Notes under the pieces: generated by a model
Database searches by the model: none
Told to the model about the DNA's origin: nothing
The model's input: the letters and a program-made list of their open reading frames with translations, nothing else
Assembly (NCBI GenBank): GCA_963693085.1
Contig: OY856409.1
Location: 243,588,558 to 243,652,557, forward strand
Source of the DNA: Alisma plantago-aquatica
Taxonomy: Eukaryota > Streptophyta > Magnoliopsida > Alismatales > Alismataceae
DNA length: 64,000 nucleotides
Direction: 5' to 3'
Program-made: the position numbers and the translations under genes
In this document: positions 1 through 11,900 of the stretch, piece by piece
How the letters are laid out: the number at the start of each line of letters is the position of its first letter
How positions within the stretch are numbered: position 1 is the first letter of the stretch

Positions 1-2515
1 TCCATGATGGAATCAAAAATCCCACATGATCAAATGCAAATTGTTTGCATTGATCTTCGACTAAGTAGCTGCAAAACATGTATTACGTATGCATTAATAT
101 ATAATAAACTAGATCACCAGATCTTACACAAGTTATATGGATGTATAAACAAGATCTCACCTTATCCATGTCTCTGTCATTGATGTATTCAGCGAATCAT
201 ACATAAACAACTCAATAATATCTTGTATAAATAAAGAGCTATCGTATGATTGACCTGCATAATCTGCTTCTAAAGAAACAATTATAGGGCAATGTATATT
301 ATGTGCCCATATACAACATGCCATTTCCCTACAAGCAGGACCTAACAGGTATTTTAGGTCAGTTGGAACCCAACTTGGTAATGCAGGAAGTGGAGGTGGA
401 GGCCTAGGTGCTCCGAGTGTCTTCTTTTTAACCTGTATATATAATTTTAGATCAGTTGACCTCATATATACACATTAAAAATCTAAAGTAATGTAAATTT
501 ATCTTACAATTTCAGTAGTGTAGACGACATCTGCTTTGGGCCACAATATCACCCCGCCTTCTGCCTCACCAAGTGTATCAATATCTGGGTGGGCATATGG
601 CAATGCAACTTCCCTCCAATCGGGTAATACACATATCGGGCTCACACGAACGTAGCCCTGCGGCATTGGAGTCCCATGAAACGTTGCCCCAGGAAGGGAC
701 TGGTAAGCCTGCGCCTCTGCAACAACATAGTCTTGCATTCTTAAGCGGCATGGCTTCAATGCCTACAAATTTACGTAAAGAATGTTATACATATATACAT
801 ATCACCTTCCGAACATATCATCTTGAAAAGACTAGCTACAATGTCATAAACAATACTTACATCAGACGTGGTAGGCGATGGGTCTCCAGGATTACTCACA
901 GTCTGTGCATCAGGAGAAGAGTGGGCCGCCATAGGCTGATTGGAAGCCTGAGATGCCTGCCACCGCACTATTTCTTCCTTGACCTTCTCAGCAACTATAT
1001 CATTTTCCTTCTTAGGAACTATATCCTCGACTCTCTTATTCTCCTATACATGGATAAAAGAAACATTAACTTCTTATTATTGAATTCCCTTTTGCAGTAA
1101 CATTCTAAAAAAAGAATATGTTACCTCTTCTTGTGAAAGTCCCGCTCTGGGTTTGTGCTGGGATGGCCCAAAGAATGCTTTGATGCCCACACCAGCGCCT
1201 GCACCCTTAACACGTCCAGGATGCTCTGGGTTACCCAGAGCAACTTTCAATTAATCCCTTGTTCACTGAGGGATGAACGTGCCTTGTTTCCTCTGCTCGT
1301 GCAACTCCCGCTAATCACCATCAACAGAAATTGGTAAGTTAACACCACAAATAATCAATATTCAAACGATTGCTCTAAGAGTTGTATTTTATCATTTTCG
1401 CAGCCGCCTCAGCAGTTACGGGCTTCTTTATTTCACCCTTCTTGTTTTGCCTCCCATCTATCCAGATATCATGGCGAGGCATGGGTGTGGCAGACTCCTG
1501 AGTAGGAGCAGACTCCTAAGTAGCCTCTGACTCTGCCTGTAGTCTTTGGATAACGCTTGCATAGCCCTTTGGACCCATAGTGTGGTCATGCACATTCAGT
1601 GCACACCTTACTTTTTGCGCGTCACTGAGGGCCTACTTAGTATGCACATTAATGATTTGGTTAGTAGCACTAAATTTTAATCTTGAATAGGTGAATACAA
1701 CATATATTAATTAAATTGGGAGTGATGCCTAATACCTTGAATTCTTCATATTTTCTTGAAGCAACAAAATTGTCCCAATCTTCTTTGTCTAAGAAGTTCA
1801 ACTGCTCAAGGGCTGACTTCTTCTTCTTATCACCATCTTTTATGTATTCTCTATTCAGATTTGTCCTATAGTTCCTAAGCATCTTTCTAGTGCGTTGCAT
1901 CATGCTTTTACGATGCAGCTTCTCATCCAATGCAAACAGATTCTGTAAAATAGAATTCTTATTAACTAGTATCCAAAAGTAGAATTGCAAATAATATAAT
2001 TTGTAATCTACAAAATAGAATTGCAAATAATAATAACTCACACATAAATCCTTCCATATCAAGTCTTTCTTCCCCTGAGAAACTTTATGCCAATTATCAT
2101 ACTTAACACCACAATGGCTTCGAGTGACACACACGAGATAGTTTACAAAATTATTGCGGTTCACTCCAATTGCATTTCCTCCATTATCAAACTCCACAAC
2201 CAATCTGGATCCACTACCACTCAGCGCTATTAACTTCTTCAACATAGTGATGCCCCTTTTCTTGTTAAGTGTTTGGTGTTGCGCATCAAGTTGCTCCAAT
2301 GCTTCAGTGGGTACATGTGCATCATCAACCTAAAATTTGACAAAAATAAACCCACTGAATTAGCGCAATATAGAAATATGGGATATATGACATAACTAGA
2401 AGATAATGAATGTTATAGAAATACATGATATGTTTTTAGAACTTACATTGGTATCCTCGCCATGCTCGTCATGGACAACATGCTCATCATGGACTTCATG
2501 CTCATCATGGACTGA
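1..2515 (-). pseudogene. Transposase_24 / Ulp1-protease gene of CACTA copy 1, both ends missing
   Basis: This matches the second gene of copy 2. The 5' end, with the start codon and part of the His-Asp-Glu repeat, was removed by the deletion at about 2513, leaving three repeat units. Visible parts are the segment starting KKLIALSGSGSRLVVEFDNG (Plant transposase, Ptta/En/Spm type), an exon NLFALDEKLHRKSMMQRTRK to KYEEFK, and the ALGNPEHPGRVKGAGAG segment near 1180-1240. The linker RLRMQDYVVAEAQAYQSLPG lies at 499-759 and the start of the Ulp1 part lies upstream of 465. The protease core lies outside the window. The stops around 1235-1310 are the same as in copy 2. Confidence 0.8.
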
Positions 2516-4937
2516 TTACTTTCACCCATGATCCCAAAATTCCTTTGCCCTCCTCAATATTCTTGTCATTAACAGGAATGTTATTACCACTCAGAAAGTC
2601 ATTGCAAAAATCCATAACCTCTCTCGCCACATAACCTTCAATAATACTCCCTTCAGGACGATAACGGTTTCGAACATCACCTTTAAAAATTATCATGTAT
2701 CGTTCAAAGGGATACATCCAATGCAAGAAAACTGGTCCCAACATTTTAACTTCCCTAGTCAAGTGGACAACAAGATGTACCATGATATCAAAGAACGAAG
2801 GAGGGAAATACATCTCAAGCTGACATAGGGTAACAACCACTTCTCTTTGCAAATTATCGAGAGTATCAGGGTCAATAACTTTGCTGCATAGACTGTTAAA
2901 AAAGAAACAAAGTCTGGTGATTGCAAACCTTACATGCTTCGGCAATATAGATCGAATTGCCACAGGCAATATTTGTTGCATTAGAGTGTGACAATCATGA
3001 GATTTAATACCTATCAACTTCAGATCTTTCATTGATACCAATCTACGGATGTTGGATGAGTAACCATGTGGCACCTTAACATTTACCAAGCATTCACAAA
3101 AAGCTTTCTTCTCCTTTCTAGACAATGTGTAACAAGCGGGAGGTAAGTATGTTCTTTTATTACCCATTTCACATAATTCTGTTAATTCTGACCTTATTCC
3201 CATTTCACGTAGGTCCAGTCTGGATTTTATCCCATCTTTAGTCTTACCTGGTATATTTAACAGAGTACCAATGATGCTATCACATACATTTTTCTCAACG
3301 TGCATTACATCGATACAATGCCTGACTGTCAAAGAACTCCAATAAGGAAGATCCCTAAATATTGACTTCTTCTTGAATGAAGAATTGTCACTCTGTGTGG
3401 CCATATTGCATTGTGATTTCTTACCAAATTCATTGACAATGTCTTTTACTCTTTCATAAACAACATCCCCTGGTATAGGTTTAGGTGCACTCCGTTCATC
3501 ATTCCATCCATTGAATGCTTTGCGCTTCCTACAATACGGATGGAATTTTGAAAGAAACCTTCAATGACCAAGATATACAGTCTTACCGCCATGTTTTAAT
3601 CTTATTGAATCAGTGTTTTCTTCACATATAGGAAACGCTTTAGCTCCTTTCACACTATATCCAGACAAATCTCCATATGCTGGAAAGTCATTAATAGTGC
3701 AAAACAACATAGCGTGCAAACAAAATGTCTCTCTTCCTGAAGCATCATAGGTCATCACACCTTCAGCCCAAAGTTTCTTTAAGTCATCAATCAGAGGTTC
3801 AAGATAAACATTGATATCATTTCTGGGTTGTTTAGGGCCCGATATCAACAACTACAACATAACATATTTATTTTTCATACACAGCCAGGGAGGAAGATTG
3901 TATATAACAAGCATGACTGGCCAAGTGCTATGTTGGCTACTCAATGTCCCGTACAGATTCATCCCATCTGTACAAAGCCCAAGTCTTAGATTCCTATCTT
4001 CTTCACCAAATTTGGGGTACAATAGATCAATCTTCTTCCACTATGGGGAATTAGACGCATGTCGTAGGATCCCATCATTATTTTTCTTAACATCTACATG
4101 CCACCTCAAATTCTTAGCATCTTTCGGATTTGCAAACAAGTGTTGAAACCGTGATATTATAGGTAGATACCACAACACCTTGGCAGGAGAACCAGTTTTG
4201 GACTCCCCCGAAGTCGTCAATTTATACCGTGACGCACCACATTTTGGACAATCTTTCAAATCTACATAGTCCTTTTGAAATATTACACAATCATTCGGGC
4301 ATGCGTGTATCTTCTTGGCCTCCATTCCCATTGGGCACAACATTTTCATTACCCGGTATGTTGAGATTGGCAGCTCGTTTCCTTCAGGAAGCATTTCTTT
4401 CAACAAAGTCAACAATTCAGTGAAGCTTTTGTCGCTCCATCTATTGTTAGCTTTCAACTTATACAATCTCAACACAGCGCTAAGCTTCGTAAACTTAGCA
4501 CAGCCTTTGTATAACGGTATCTCAGCATCATGCACAATGTTTCTAAAGATAGGAGGTGGATCGGTGTGCTCTACCCTACAACTATCCAGCATCGCATCAA
4601 CGATGTCTACTGGAACTGGTTTGTTCACATCTACGTCATCAGAGGCAATTTCTTCTTCCACCCAAGCACTGCTATCAACATCTACTGGTTTCGAGTTTGA
4701 AATCTCTCCATGCCAGTGCCATTCTGTATAGCCTTGTACAATCCCATTGCACATGACATGACTTTTGATTTCCTCACCAGTGTTGACTTTCAAATTGTTA
4801 CCGCAATGCCTACATGGACAGTAGAACCTGTCTATAGGTTTTATCCTATGTTCCTCGGCAAATCTAATAAACTGATCCAGACCAGATATAAACTCTGGGG
4901 TGCAGCGATTGCGAATGGACATCCATGATCTATCCAT
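2505..4937 (-). pseudogene. TNP2-like CACTA transposase, copy 1 (3'-deleted)
   Basis: The relic starts at ATG 4937 (MDRSWMSIRNRC). The first 75 or so residues form the Transposase-associated domain, with HCG and CPCRHC cysteines. Next comes the TNP2 catalytic region (LGLCTDGMN, NDFPAYG, CIDVMHVEKNVCDS; the acidic residues are probably catalytic) and then DUF4218 (PPSFFDIMVHLVVHL). Reading is broken by TAG at 4041-4043 (SPQWKK expected), TAG at 3852-3854 (found only in this copy) and TGA at 3561-3563 (CGA expected). The 1,064-base deletion then fuses the frame to noncoding repeat sequence, ending in VKVISP and a stop at 2505. The C-terminal DUF4216 part is lost. It would have cut and joined element ends in the nucleus; this copy cannot. 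Confidence 0.9.
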
Positions 4938-5124
4938 TCTATGATCAAAGAGAAAACAAGTATATATTAGGACAAGATTAGGGTATACACTTACATCCTA
5001 TCCAAGATTTACTCCTATTATCTACAATGAAGCCGGACTCCATACAAACAGTATATAATTTAGTGATTGTTCATTCTAATTTATACCAATGTACAAGTAA
5101 TATAAATAACAATGATTGTTCACT

Positions 5125-5756
5125 TTCTAGGCCAACAAACACATGTGATGTCATTCTTATATATAATAAATGTGTACCACCTATCCCATCCTTGAACACC
5201 TAATCTCACTAGTAAGTGTATAATGTGTATTGAGTTTTCAAGAAAATATTGGCAGCATTTCTCCGCTATTCTCTAAGTACATATGTACTTAGAGAACAAA
5301 CAGGGAAATGCTACTGAAATTTTGTCGAAAACCCAATACACATTATACACTTACATCCTAAGTGAGATTAGGTGTTCAAGAACAGTCCCAAACCGGGGAG
5401 TGTCCAAGATTTACTCCTAATGAGTAAATCTTGGATGAATTTCTAGGCCAACAAACACATGTGATGTCATTCTTATATATAATAAATGTGTACCACCTAT
5501 CCCATCCTTGAACACCTAATCTCACTAGTAAGTGTATAATGTGTATTGGGTTTTCAAGAAAATTTCGGCAGCATTTCCCTGTTGTTCTCTAAGTACATAT
5601 GTACTTAGAGAACAAATGGGGAAATGCTGCCGAAATTTTCTCGAAAACCCAATACACATTATACACTTACATCCTAAGTGAGATTAGGTGTTCAAGAACA
5701 GTCGCAAACCGGGGAGTATCCAAGATTTACTCCTAATGAGTAAATCTTGGACGGGT
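5125..5756. repeat. Two 316-base tandem units with nested inverted repeats, copy 1
   Basis: The word TTCTAGGCCAACAAACACA recurs at 5125, 5441 and 5757, a period of 316. Each unit holds a 190-base inverted repeat (5191-5380 and 5507-5696) centred on the perfect palindrome CTCTAAGTACAT/ATGTACTTAGAG, and a 33-base dyad with 14-base arms TCCAAGATTTACTC (5403-5435 and 5719-5751). The block lies upstream of the transposase ATG (4937), so it would be in the leader, the first intron or the promoter region. Confidence 0.93.
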
Positions 5757-6040
5757 TTCTAGGCCAACAAACACAATCATAGATATGTACATGTTAGGGT
5801 TTCATCACAATTAATGTTAGGGTTTCATCACAATTGATGTTAGTGTTTCATCAATGTTAGGTTTAATCAAATCAAATTAGGATGCTAGAATTGACAAGTT
5901 TAAATCTTATTTCAACATGCATCAAAATTTACTGAATTAAGTCAAACATTAGGATTAGAAGGACAAATATATGCAAGCAAAAAAATTGTTCATATCCTAG
6001 GATTTACATAAAGCATTACATGAAAATTTGTTCATATCCT

Positions 6041-6145
6041 TACCAACAGCAAGCGCAGCCATGGCTGTGTTGCCCTTCCACGGCCGTGCTATCCAGCACG
6101 ACCGTGGTAGACCAACACAGCCATGGTGGTGCTTGCATGTTGGTA
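6041..6145. repeat. 105-base near-perfect inverted repeat, copy 1
   Basis: The arms start TACCAACAGCAAGC and end GCTTGCATGTTGGTA. They contain GCCATGGCTGTGTTG opposite CAACACAGCCATGG and CACGGCCGTGCT opposite AGCACGACCGTGG, with the loop at TATCC. An RNA from either strand would fold into a long hairpin. Confidence 0.9.
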
Positions 6146-6159
6146 AATAGCTAGGGAGA

Positions 6160-6400
6160 AGGAAGCAAAGAGGTAGCGCTACCTGGAGCTAGCGTGGAAA
6201 GCACGGCAGCGAGCGGTGGCAGCAGTGGCGGTGGAAGAAGGGAGAGAAGAGCGGTGGGCGGTGAACCAGCGGCAACGGCAGCGGTAGCGGCAGTAGCAGC
6301 GGCGCACCAGCAACAGTGGCGGCGGCGAGCGGAGAAGCACCAGCAGTAGCGGCGGCAAGCAGCAGCGGGGTCGTCGGGCGATTTTAGGAGAGCGGCGACA
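6160..6400 (-). promoter_or_regulatory. GC-rich leader or promoter zone of CACTA copy 1
   Basis: A GC-rich island of GCGGCGG and CAGCAG triplets in otherwise AT-rich DNA lies between the 5' subterminal repeats and the transposase. By position this is the 5' leader or promoter-proximal exon of the element, as in other plant CACTA elements. No TATA box is assigned. Confidence 0.45.
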
Positions 6401-6464
6401 ACATCACATCAATATCGCGATGAAATAGGAAGAAAGGGGGAAGAGCTGGGTGATCTGGATTATT

Positions 6465-6900
6465 AAGTTGGTCAACGGCGTCGGTTATATATAAAACCGA
6501 CGCCTATTATGAATTAGCGTCGGTTGATAGTAAAACACCGACGCCCAACTAGGCAACCTTTACCCTAAATTATTTGGCGGGAACCATTATCAACGTCAGT
6601 TATCGAAGGATAACCGACACTATAAGTGGGACTTTTCATGCAAATTTTCATTTTAAATAGGTGCCGGTGAATTGTTAAAAGACCGATGCTGTACGTAACC
6701 TAAAATGTTTTCGCTCAAAAATTGGATTTCGCAGGTGATTTTAGGCGTCGGTCTGTTATAACCAGCCGACGATGAATACAAAGCAGTACCTTGTGTCTGG
6801 CTGGTCTTCAAATATAGACATCAGTTTGCATAAATAACTGACGTCTAATATTATAGGCGTCGGTTTTCATAAATAACCGAAGCCCAGAAAAGCGACACTA
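6465..6900. repeat. CACTA subterminal dyad repeats, 5' end, copy 1
   Basis: There are about seven inverted pairs of the word GCGTCGGTT and its complement AACCGACGC, each pair separated by roughly 10-15 AT-rich bases. In En/Spm elements subterminal repeats of this kind are bound by the TnpA-like protein; the role here is inferred from position. Confidence 0.8.
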
Positions 6901-6903
6901 AAT

Positions 6904-6921
6904 GATGTTTCTGTAGTAGTG
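6904..6921 (-). repeat. CACTA terminal inverted repeat, copy 1
   Basis: On the minus strand this reads CACTACTACAGAAACATC, the classic CACTA terminus. It is followed at once by the subterminal repeat zone, and the flank beyond starts with GTG. Confidence 0.92.
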
Positions 6922-7969
6922 GTGGGTCAGGCCTCTCCTACTCTATGTTGACCTAGGTCAACGCCCAAGGGGGGAGCCACCGTATAACAATCTGGTTGTC
7001 CATCCCGAGGTGCCCTAGATCGAAGGGCCCTACTCAACTCTAATTTGGGTTGCCACCGCAATAAGAAGGTGGAGAAATCTTAATGACAAGCTTGTTAGAA
7101 ACACGGCGGTGTGAGGTAGGAGACAACAGGGTTGAGATCCAAGATGCTTCTCATGCACAACCTACTTCGGCAGACATGAAGGGATGAAAATAGAGACTCT
7201 AGGAGCTTGGGGAGGCTGCGTTGACTGGCTCTCGTGCGGTGGCCGCCATGAAAGAAGAACCATAAGGAGAGGGTTGCAGAGTGGCATCTAGGGAATGGAA
7301 AAGAGCAAAACCAAGGGGAAAAGATTAGAAATGGAGTTTTATAGTGCTTTCGCAAGTCAATTTTGTCAAAAAGCATTAGGAAGTGGTGCTATTGGTTGCT
7401 CCTAAAGCTACAATATGGACGAAGGTAGGAGATGACCAACCACCATTGGACTAGGCAGACAATATGTGGGTCATCATCCAAAGGTCACAATTTGTTGAGA
7501 TATGAACAAGGAGCAGATTGTTGACATATCATGTGAAGGGAGCACCCATTTTAACTGGGCCGCACACCCTATTTGGGCCCGATTGGGGACAAAAAAAAGA
7601 TAAAGAATTAAATCATCAAAATGCCATATCTTGTGTTCGGACGATCCGATTGAGGTGATTTTTAAGCCAGTGGATTTGTAATTGAATCCTCTATGTCATG
7701 ATATATATTTTATATCAAAAAGAGTTTATTTTATGTGTTCAAATTTTATTGCAAGTTTGTGATATGTAATAGGCATGACACTTAGCTCAAAACTAAAATA
7801 AAAGTCATACGTAGGTGTAAAGTGATATTTGATCGAAGCACACTTGTCAATTCAGCATAAAATGACTCAAAGTCATCAAATTTGGGGAGATGGGGGTTAT
7901 TGAGTATATTAAGCATCAAATGAGTCAGTACTTACATAAGATGAAGAGAGAAAAAGGTCATCACAGAGG
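6922..7969. other. CACTA right flank, unidentified, copy 1
   Basis: This 1.05-kb stretch lies between the CACTA terminus and an LTR start. It has a GC-richer first part and an AT-rich second part. A 93-codon minus-strand frame (7095-7376) is present in both copies but resembles nothing I know. It may be the remains of an older element. Confidence 0.5.
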
Positions 7970-8044
7970 TGTTAGGGGTTGGTGCCCCTATACACAACCT
8001 ATCCTATCCATGGCCAATTAGTAGTCTAGGGCAATTCATTAGAC
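7970..8044 (+). repeat. First 75 bases of the Athila-like LTR, cut by the duplication joint
   Basis: Starts TGTTAGGGGTTGGTGCCCC and matches 18668-18742. It stops at the 8044/8045 junction. Confidence 0.9.
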
Positions 8045-8089
8045 GGTTTTCAAACGACACCTATGTGGGAGCCGCTAAAGATCGAACTC

Positions 8090-8455
8090 TTCGGCATTGA
8101 TTTTCTAACCGACGCCTATATGACATATAGGCGTCAGTTATGTATAGTTGGCCGACGTCCATAAGGTTTGCGCCACAAAAAAGAGCACCACCAAGGACAC
8201 TTTCTGCGTCGGTTAACAACTTAACAACCGACACCATACACCCAGACGACACGACGAAGCACGGCCGTGCTTCGCTTAACGGCCGTGTTAGTACTATAGG
8301 CGTCGGTTTTATACTAATAAGCGACGCCTTTTCCACCACAGCCGTGCTTTCCTGCACGGTCGGGTTGTTTGTCCTATTAGGCGTCGGTTTTTATCAAATA
8401 ACTGACGCTGTAGGCCTTTGATGACAGCGTTCTATAAATAATCGACGCCTATACT
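8090..8455. repeat. CACTA subterminal dyad repeats, 3' end, copy 2
   Basis: About five GCGTCGGTT/AACCGACGC pairs lie downstream of the Ulp1 gene. A perfect 20-base palindrome (CGAAGCACGGCCGTGCTTCG, 8255-8274) and further ACGGCCGTG words are mixed in. These mark the 3' end of the element although its terminus is gone. Confidence 0.8.
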
Positions 8456-8959
8456 TTAATTTTTTTTTTATTATTAGTTTACATGCCTTCTGTGGCTGGT
8501 CAGCAGGATGAGAACCTATAGTTTAGTTTTCTGAACTGCAGGTTTACGACATCCATTGATATCAGCCTACAAACATGCCACAAACCTGCAAAATCAACAA
8601 ATATTTTTTCACACAAGTAGATACATTCAGACATCAATTCAATTCTCACATTCACACATGTAGAAACATTCAAATACATGTAGAAACATTCATACATGTA
8701 TAAACATTCAGAAATATTCATTTACAAAATATCATTCAGCATCGCTATCAGCATCCCAATTATATCTTACAATCGCCACTGCTTGTATGGCTTTTGCCCA
8801 TTCTTCTCTTATTTCATTTAATGCTTCCATTGTATATGGAGCATGTACATTTTTAAGCATTTACCTATAGTGTGGTTAGTTTTAAACACCTGCAAAGAGA
8901 ATGATGTATATATATAAGTAATAATATAAAAATAAGATTGATATAATTCATACTAACTA
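8456..8959. other. 3' untranslated part of CACTA copy 2
   Basis: AT-rich sequence between the subterminal dyads and the last recognisable Ulp1 exon. It contains short repeats of ACATGTAGAAACATTCA around 8655-8700. No separate gene is seen. Confidence 0.5.
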
Positions 8960-11900
8960 ATGAGACTATATATAATACCTCATGTATGGTATTAATATCC
9001 AATGCGGCATGTCGGATAATCATCTACATAAATCGCATCACATAGTATGCGCATGCCCAGCCGTTGTCTTGTGTAGCGCACTATAAATTGAAACATACAA
9101 AATATTAAAAAATACAACTAAGCACAGTTCACATAAATAATATATACATTGGAGTCGGGAACTTACTTTTACGTTCTCCCAAATTATTGGCTGGTTCTTT
9201 CTCCTTGGGACATTTCCTCCAACATTTTTGAATGCATCTAAACCCCTACATGTTAATGTAACACATTAAATTGCATAATTAAATAGTAATGTAATAACAG
9301 ATGTTAACGGATATAAAAATGAAATATTTCTCACCAGAATAATGGCATTCTCAATATGTGTCCAATTTTAGTGTTCAATGTACTTCCCGCAGGATCTAGA
9401 TAATAAACAGTGAACGTCCCGGGGACAATAACTAGTAACTCCCAATGTCTACCGCTAGAGATAAAAAAGTTAAAAATTAATAACTCAAAATGCACAATAA
9501 AAATGGAATTTTCTTAAGTCCAAATTATAAATAAAGTAAACTTACTTGACATTGAATGGAGCTATTATTATCGCCTTCTTTTGCTGACTGAAAACTGTAA
9601 AAGCATCTATACAGTATTGTTGAACATTATCAGGGTCTTTAGCTACCATACTAATCCATGATGGAATCAAAAATCCCACATGATCAAATGCAAATTGTTT
9701 GCATTGATCTTCGACTAAGTAGCTGCAAAACATGTATTACGTAAGCATTAATATATAATAAACCAGATCACCAGATCTTACACAAGTTATATGGATGTAT
9801 AAACAAGATCTCACCTTATCCATGTCTCTATCATGGATGTATTCAACCAATAATACATAAACAACTCAATAATATCTTGTATAAATAAAGAGCTATCGTA
9901 TGATTGACCTGCATAATCTGCTTTTAAAGAAACAATTATAGGGCAATGTATATTATGTGCCCATAGCCAACATGCCATTTCCCTACAAGCAGAACCTAAC
10001 GGGTATTTTAGGTCAGTTGGAACCCAACTTGGTAATGCAGGAAGTGGAGGTGGAGGCCTAGGTGCTCCGAGTGTCTTCTTTTTAACCTGTATATATAATT
10101 TTAGATCAGTTGACCTCATATATACACATTAAAAATCTAAAGTAATGTAAATTTATCGTACAATTTCAGTAGTGTAGACGACATCTGGTTTGGGCCACAA
10201 TATCACCCCACCTTCTGCCTCACCAAGTCTATCAATATCTGGGTGGGCATATGGCAATGCAGCTTCCCTCCAATCGGGTAATACACATATCGGGCTCACA
10301 CGAACGTAGCCCTGTGGCATTAGAGTCCCATGAAACGTTGCCCCAGGAAGGGACTGGTAAGCTTGCGCCTCTGCAACAACATAGTCTTGCATTCTTAAGC
10401 GGCATGGCTTCAATGCCTACAAATTTACGTAAAGAATGTTATACATATATACATATCACCTTCCGAACATATCATCTTCAAAAGACTAGCTACAATGTCA
10501 TAAACAATACTTACAGCAGACGTGGTAGGCGATGGGTCTCCAGGATTACTCGCAGTCTGTGCATCAGGAGAAGAGTGGGTCGCCATAGGCTGATTGGAAG
10601 CCTGAGATGCCTACCACCGCACTATTTCTTCCTTGACCTTCTCAGCAACTATATCATTGACCTTCTTAGAAACTATATCCTCGACTCTCTTATTCTCCTA
10701 TACATGGATAAAAGAAACATTAGCTTCTTATTATTGAATTCCCTTTTGCAGTAACATTCTAAAAAAAGAATAGGTTACCTCTTCTTGTGAAAGTCCCGCT
10801 CTGGGTTTGCGCTGGGATGGCCCAAAGAATGCTTTGAGGCCCACACCAGCGCCTGCACCCTTAACACGTCCAGGATGCTCTGGGTTACCCAGAGCAAATG
10901 TCAATTAATCCCTTGTTCATTGAGGGATGAACGTGCCTTGTTTCCTCTGCTCGAGCAACTCCCGCTAATCACCATCAACATAAATTGGTAAGTTAACACC
11001 ACAAATAATCAATATTCAAACGATTGCTCTAAGAGTTGTATTTTATCATTTTCGCAGCCGCCTCAGCAGTTACATGCTTCTTTATTTCACCCTTCTTGTT
11101 TTGCCTCCCAGCTATCCAGATATAATGGCGAGGCATGGGTGTGGCAGACTCCTGAGTAGCCTCTGACTCTGCCTGTAGTCTTTGGATAACACTTGCATAG
11201 CCCTTTGGACCCATAGTGTGGTCATGCACATTCAGTGCATGCCTTGCTTTTTGCGCGTCACTGAGGGCCTACTTAGTATGCACATTAATGATTTGGTTAG
11301 TAGCACTAAATGTTAATCTTGAATAGGTGAATACAACATATATTAATTAAATTGGGAGTGACGCCTAATACCTTGAATTCTTCATATTTTCTTGAAGCAA
11401 CAAAATTGTCCCAATCTTCTTTGTCCAAGAAGTTCAACTGCTCAAGGGCTGACTTCTTCTTCTTATCACCATCTTTTATGTATTCTCTGTTCAGATTTGT
11501 CCTATAGTTCCTAAGCATCTTTCTAGTTCGTTGCATCACGCTTTTACGATGCAGCTTCTCATCCAATGCAAACAGATTCTGTAAAATAGAATTCTTATTA
11601 ACTAGTATCCAAAAGTAGAATTGCAAATAATATAATTTGTAATCTACAAAATAGAATTGCAAATAATAATAACTCACGCATAAATCCTTCCATATCAAGT
11701 CTTTCTTCCCCTGAGAAACTTTATGCCAATTATCATACTTAACACCACAATGGCTTCGAGTGACACACACGAGATAGTTTACAAAATTATTGCGGTTCAC
11801 TCCAATTGCATTTCCTCCATTATCAAACTCCACAACCAATTTGGATCCACTACCACTTAGCGCTATTAACTTCTTCAACAGAGTGATGCCCCTTTTCTTG

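Larger units (their letters stand above)
1..6921 (-). mobile_element. CACTA (En/Spm) transposon, copy 1, partial
   Basis: The element reads on the minus strand. Its 5' terminal repeat ends at 6921 (minus strand CACTACTACAGAAACATC). Going left come subterminal repeats, a GC-rich leader, a long intervening stretch with inverted repeats, a TNP2-like transposase pseudogene and a Transposase_24/Ulp1 pseudogene cut by the window edge. The three bases after the terminal repeat are GTG, the expected length for a CACTA target duplication, but the other end is not visible to confirm it. Many stops and a 1,064-base deletion make it non-autonomous. Confidence 0.9.
1..8044. repeat. Tandem segmental duplication, copy 1 (left end outside window)
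   Basis: Bases 1-8044 match 9655-18742 almost base for base, first at an offset of about 9,654 and, after a deletion, at 10,698-10,700. A hand comparison of 2641-3000 with 13341-13700 gave 5 differences in 360 bases. The match covers the CACTA element, its right flank and the first 75 bases of a Ty3 LTR, and stops at 8044/18742. Copy 1 lacks 1,064 bases present in copy 2 and has an 18-base local duplication near 1500. The missing left part should lie upstream of the window. Confidence 0.93.

Noticed and set aside
4229..4928. Plus-strand reading frames opposite the transposase (also 14929-15628)
   Set aside because: They are antisense to the TNP2-like gene, which has clear domains on the minus strand.
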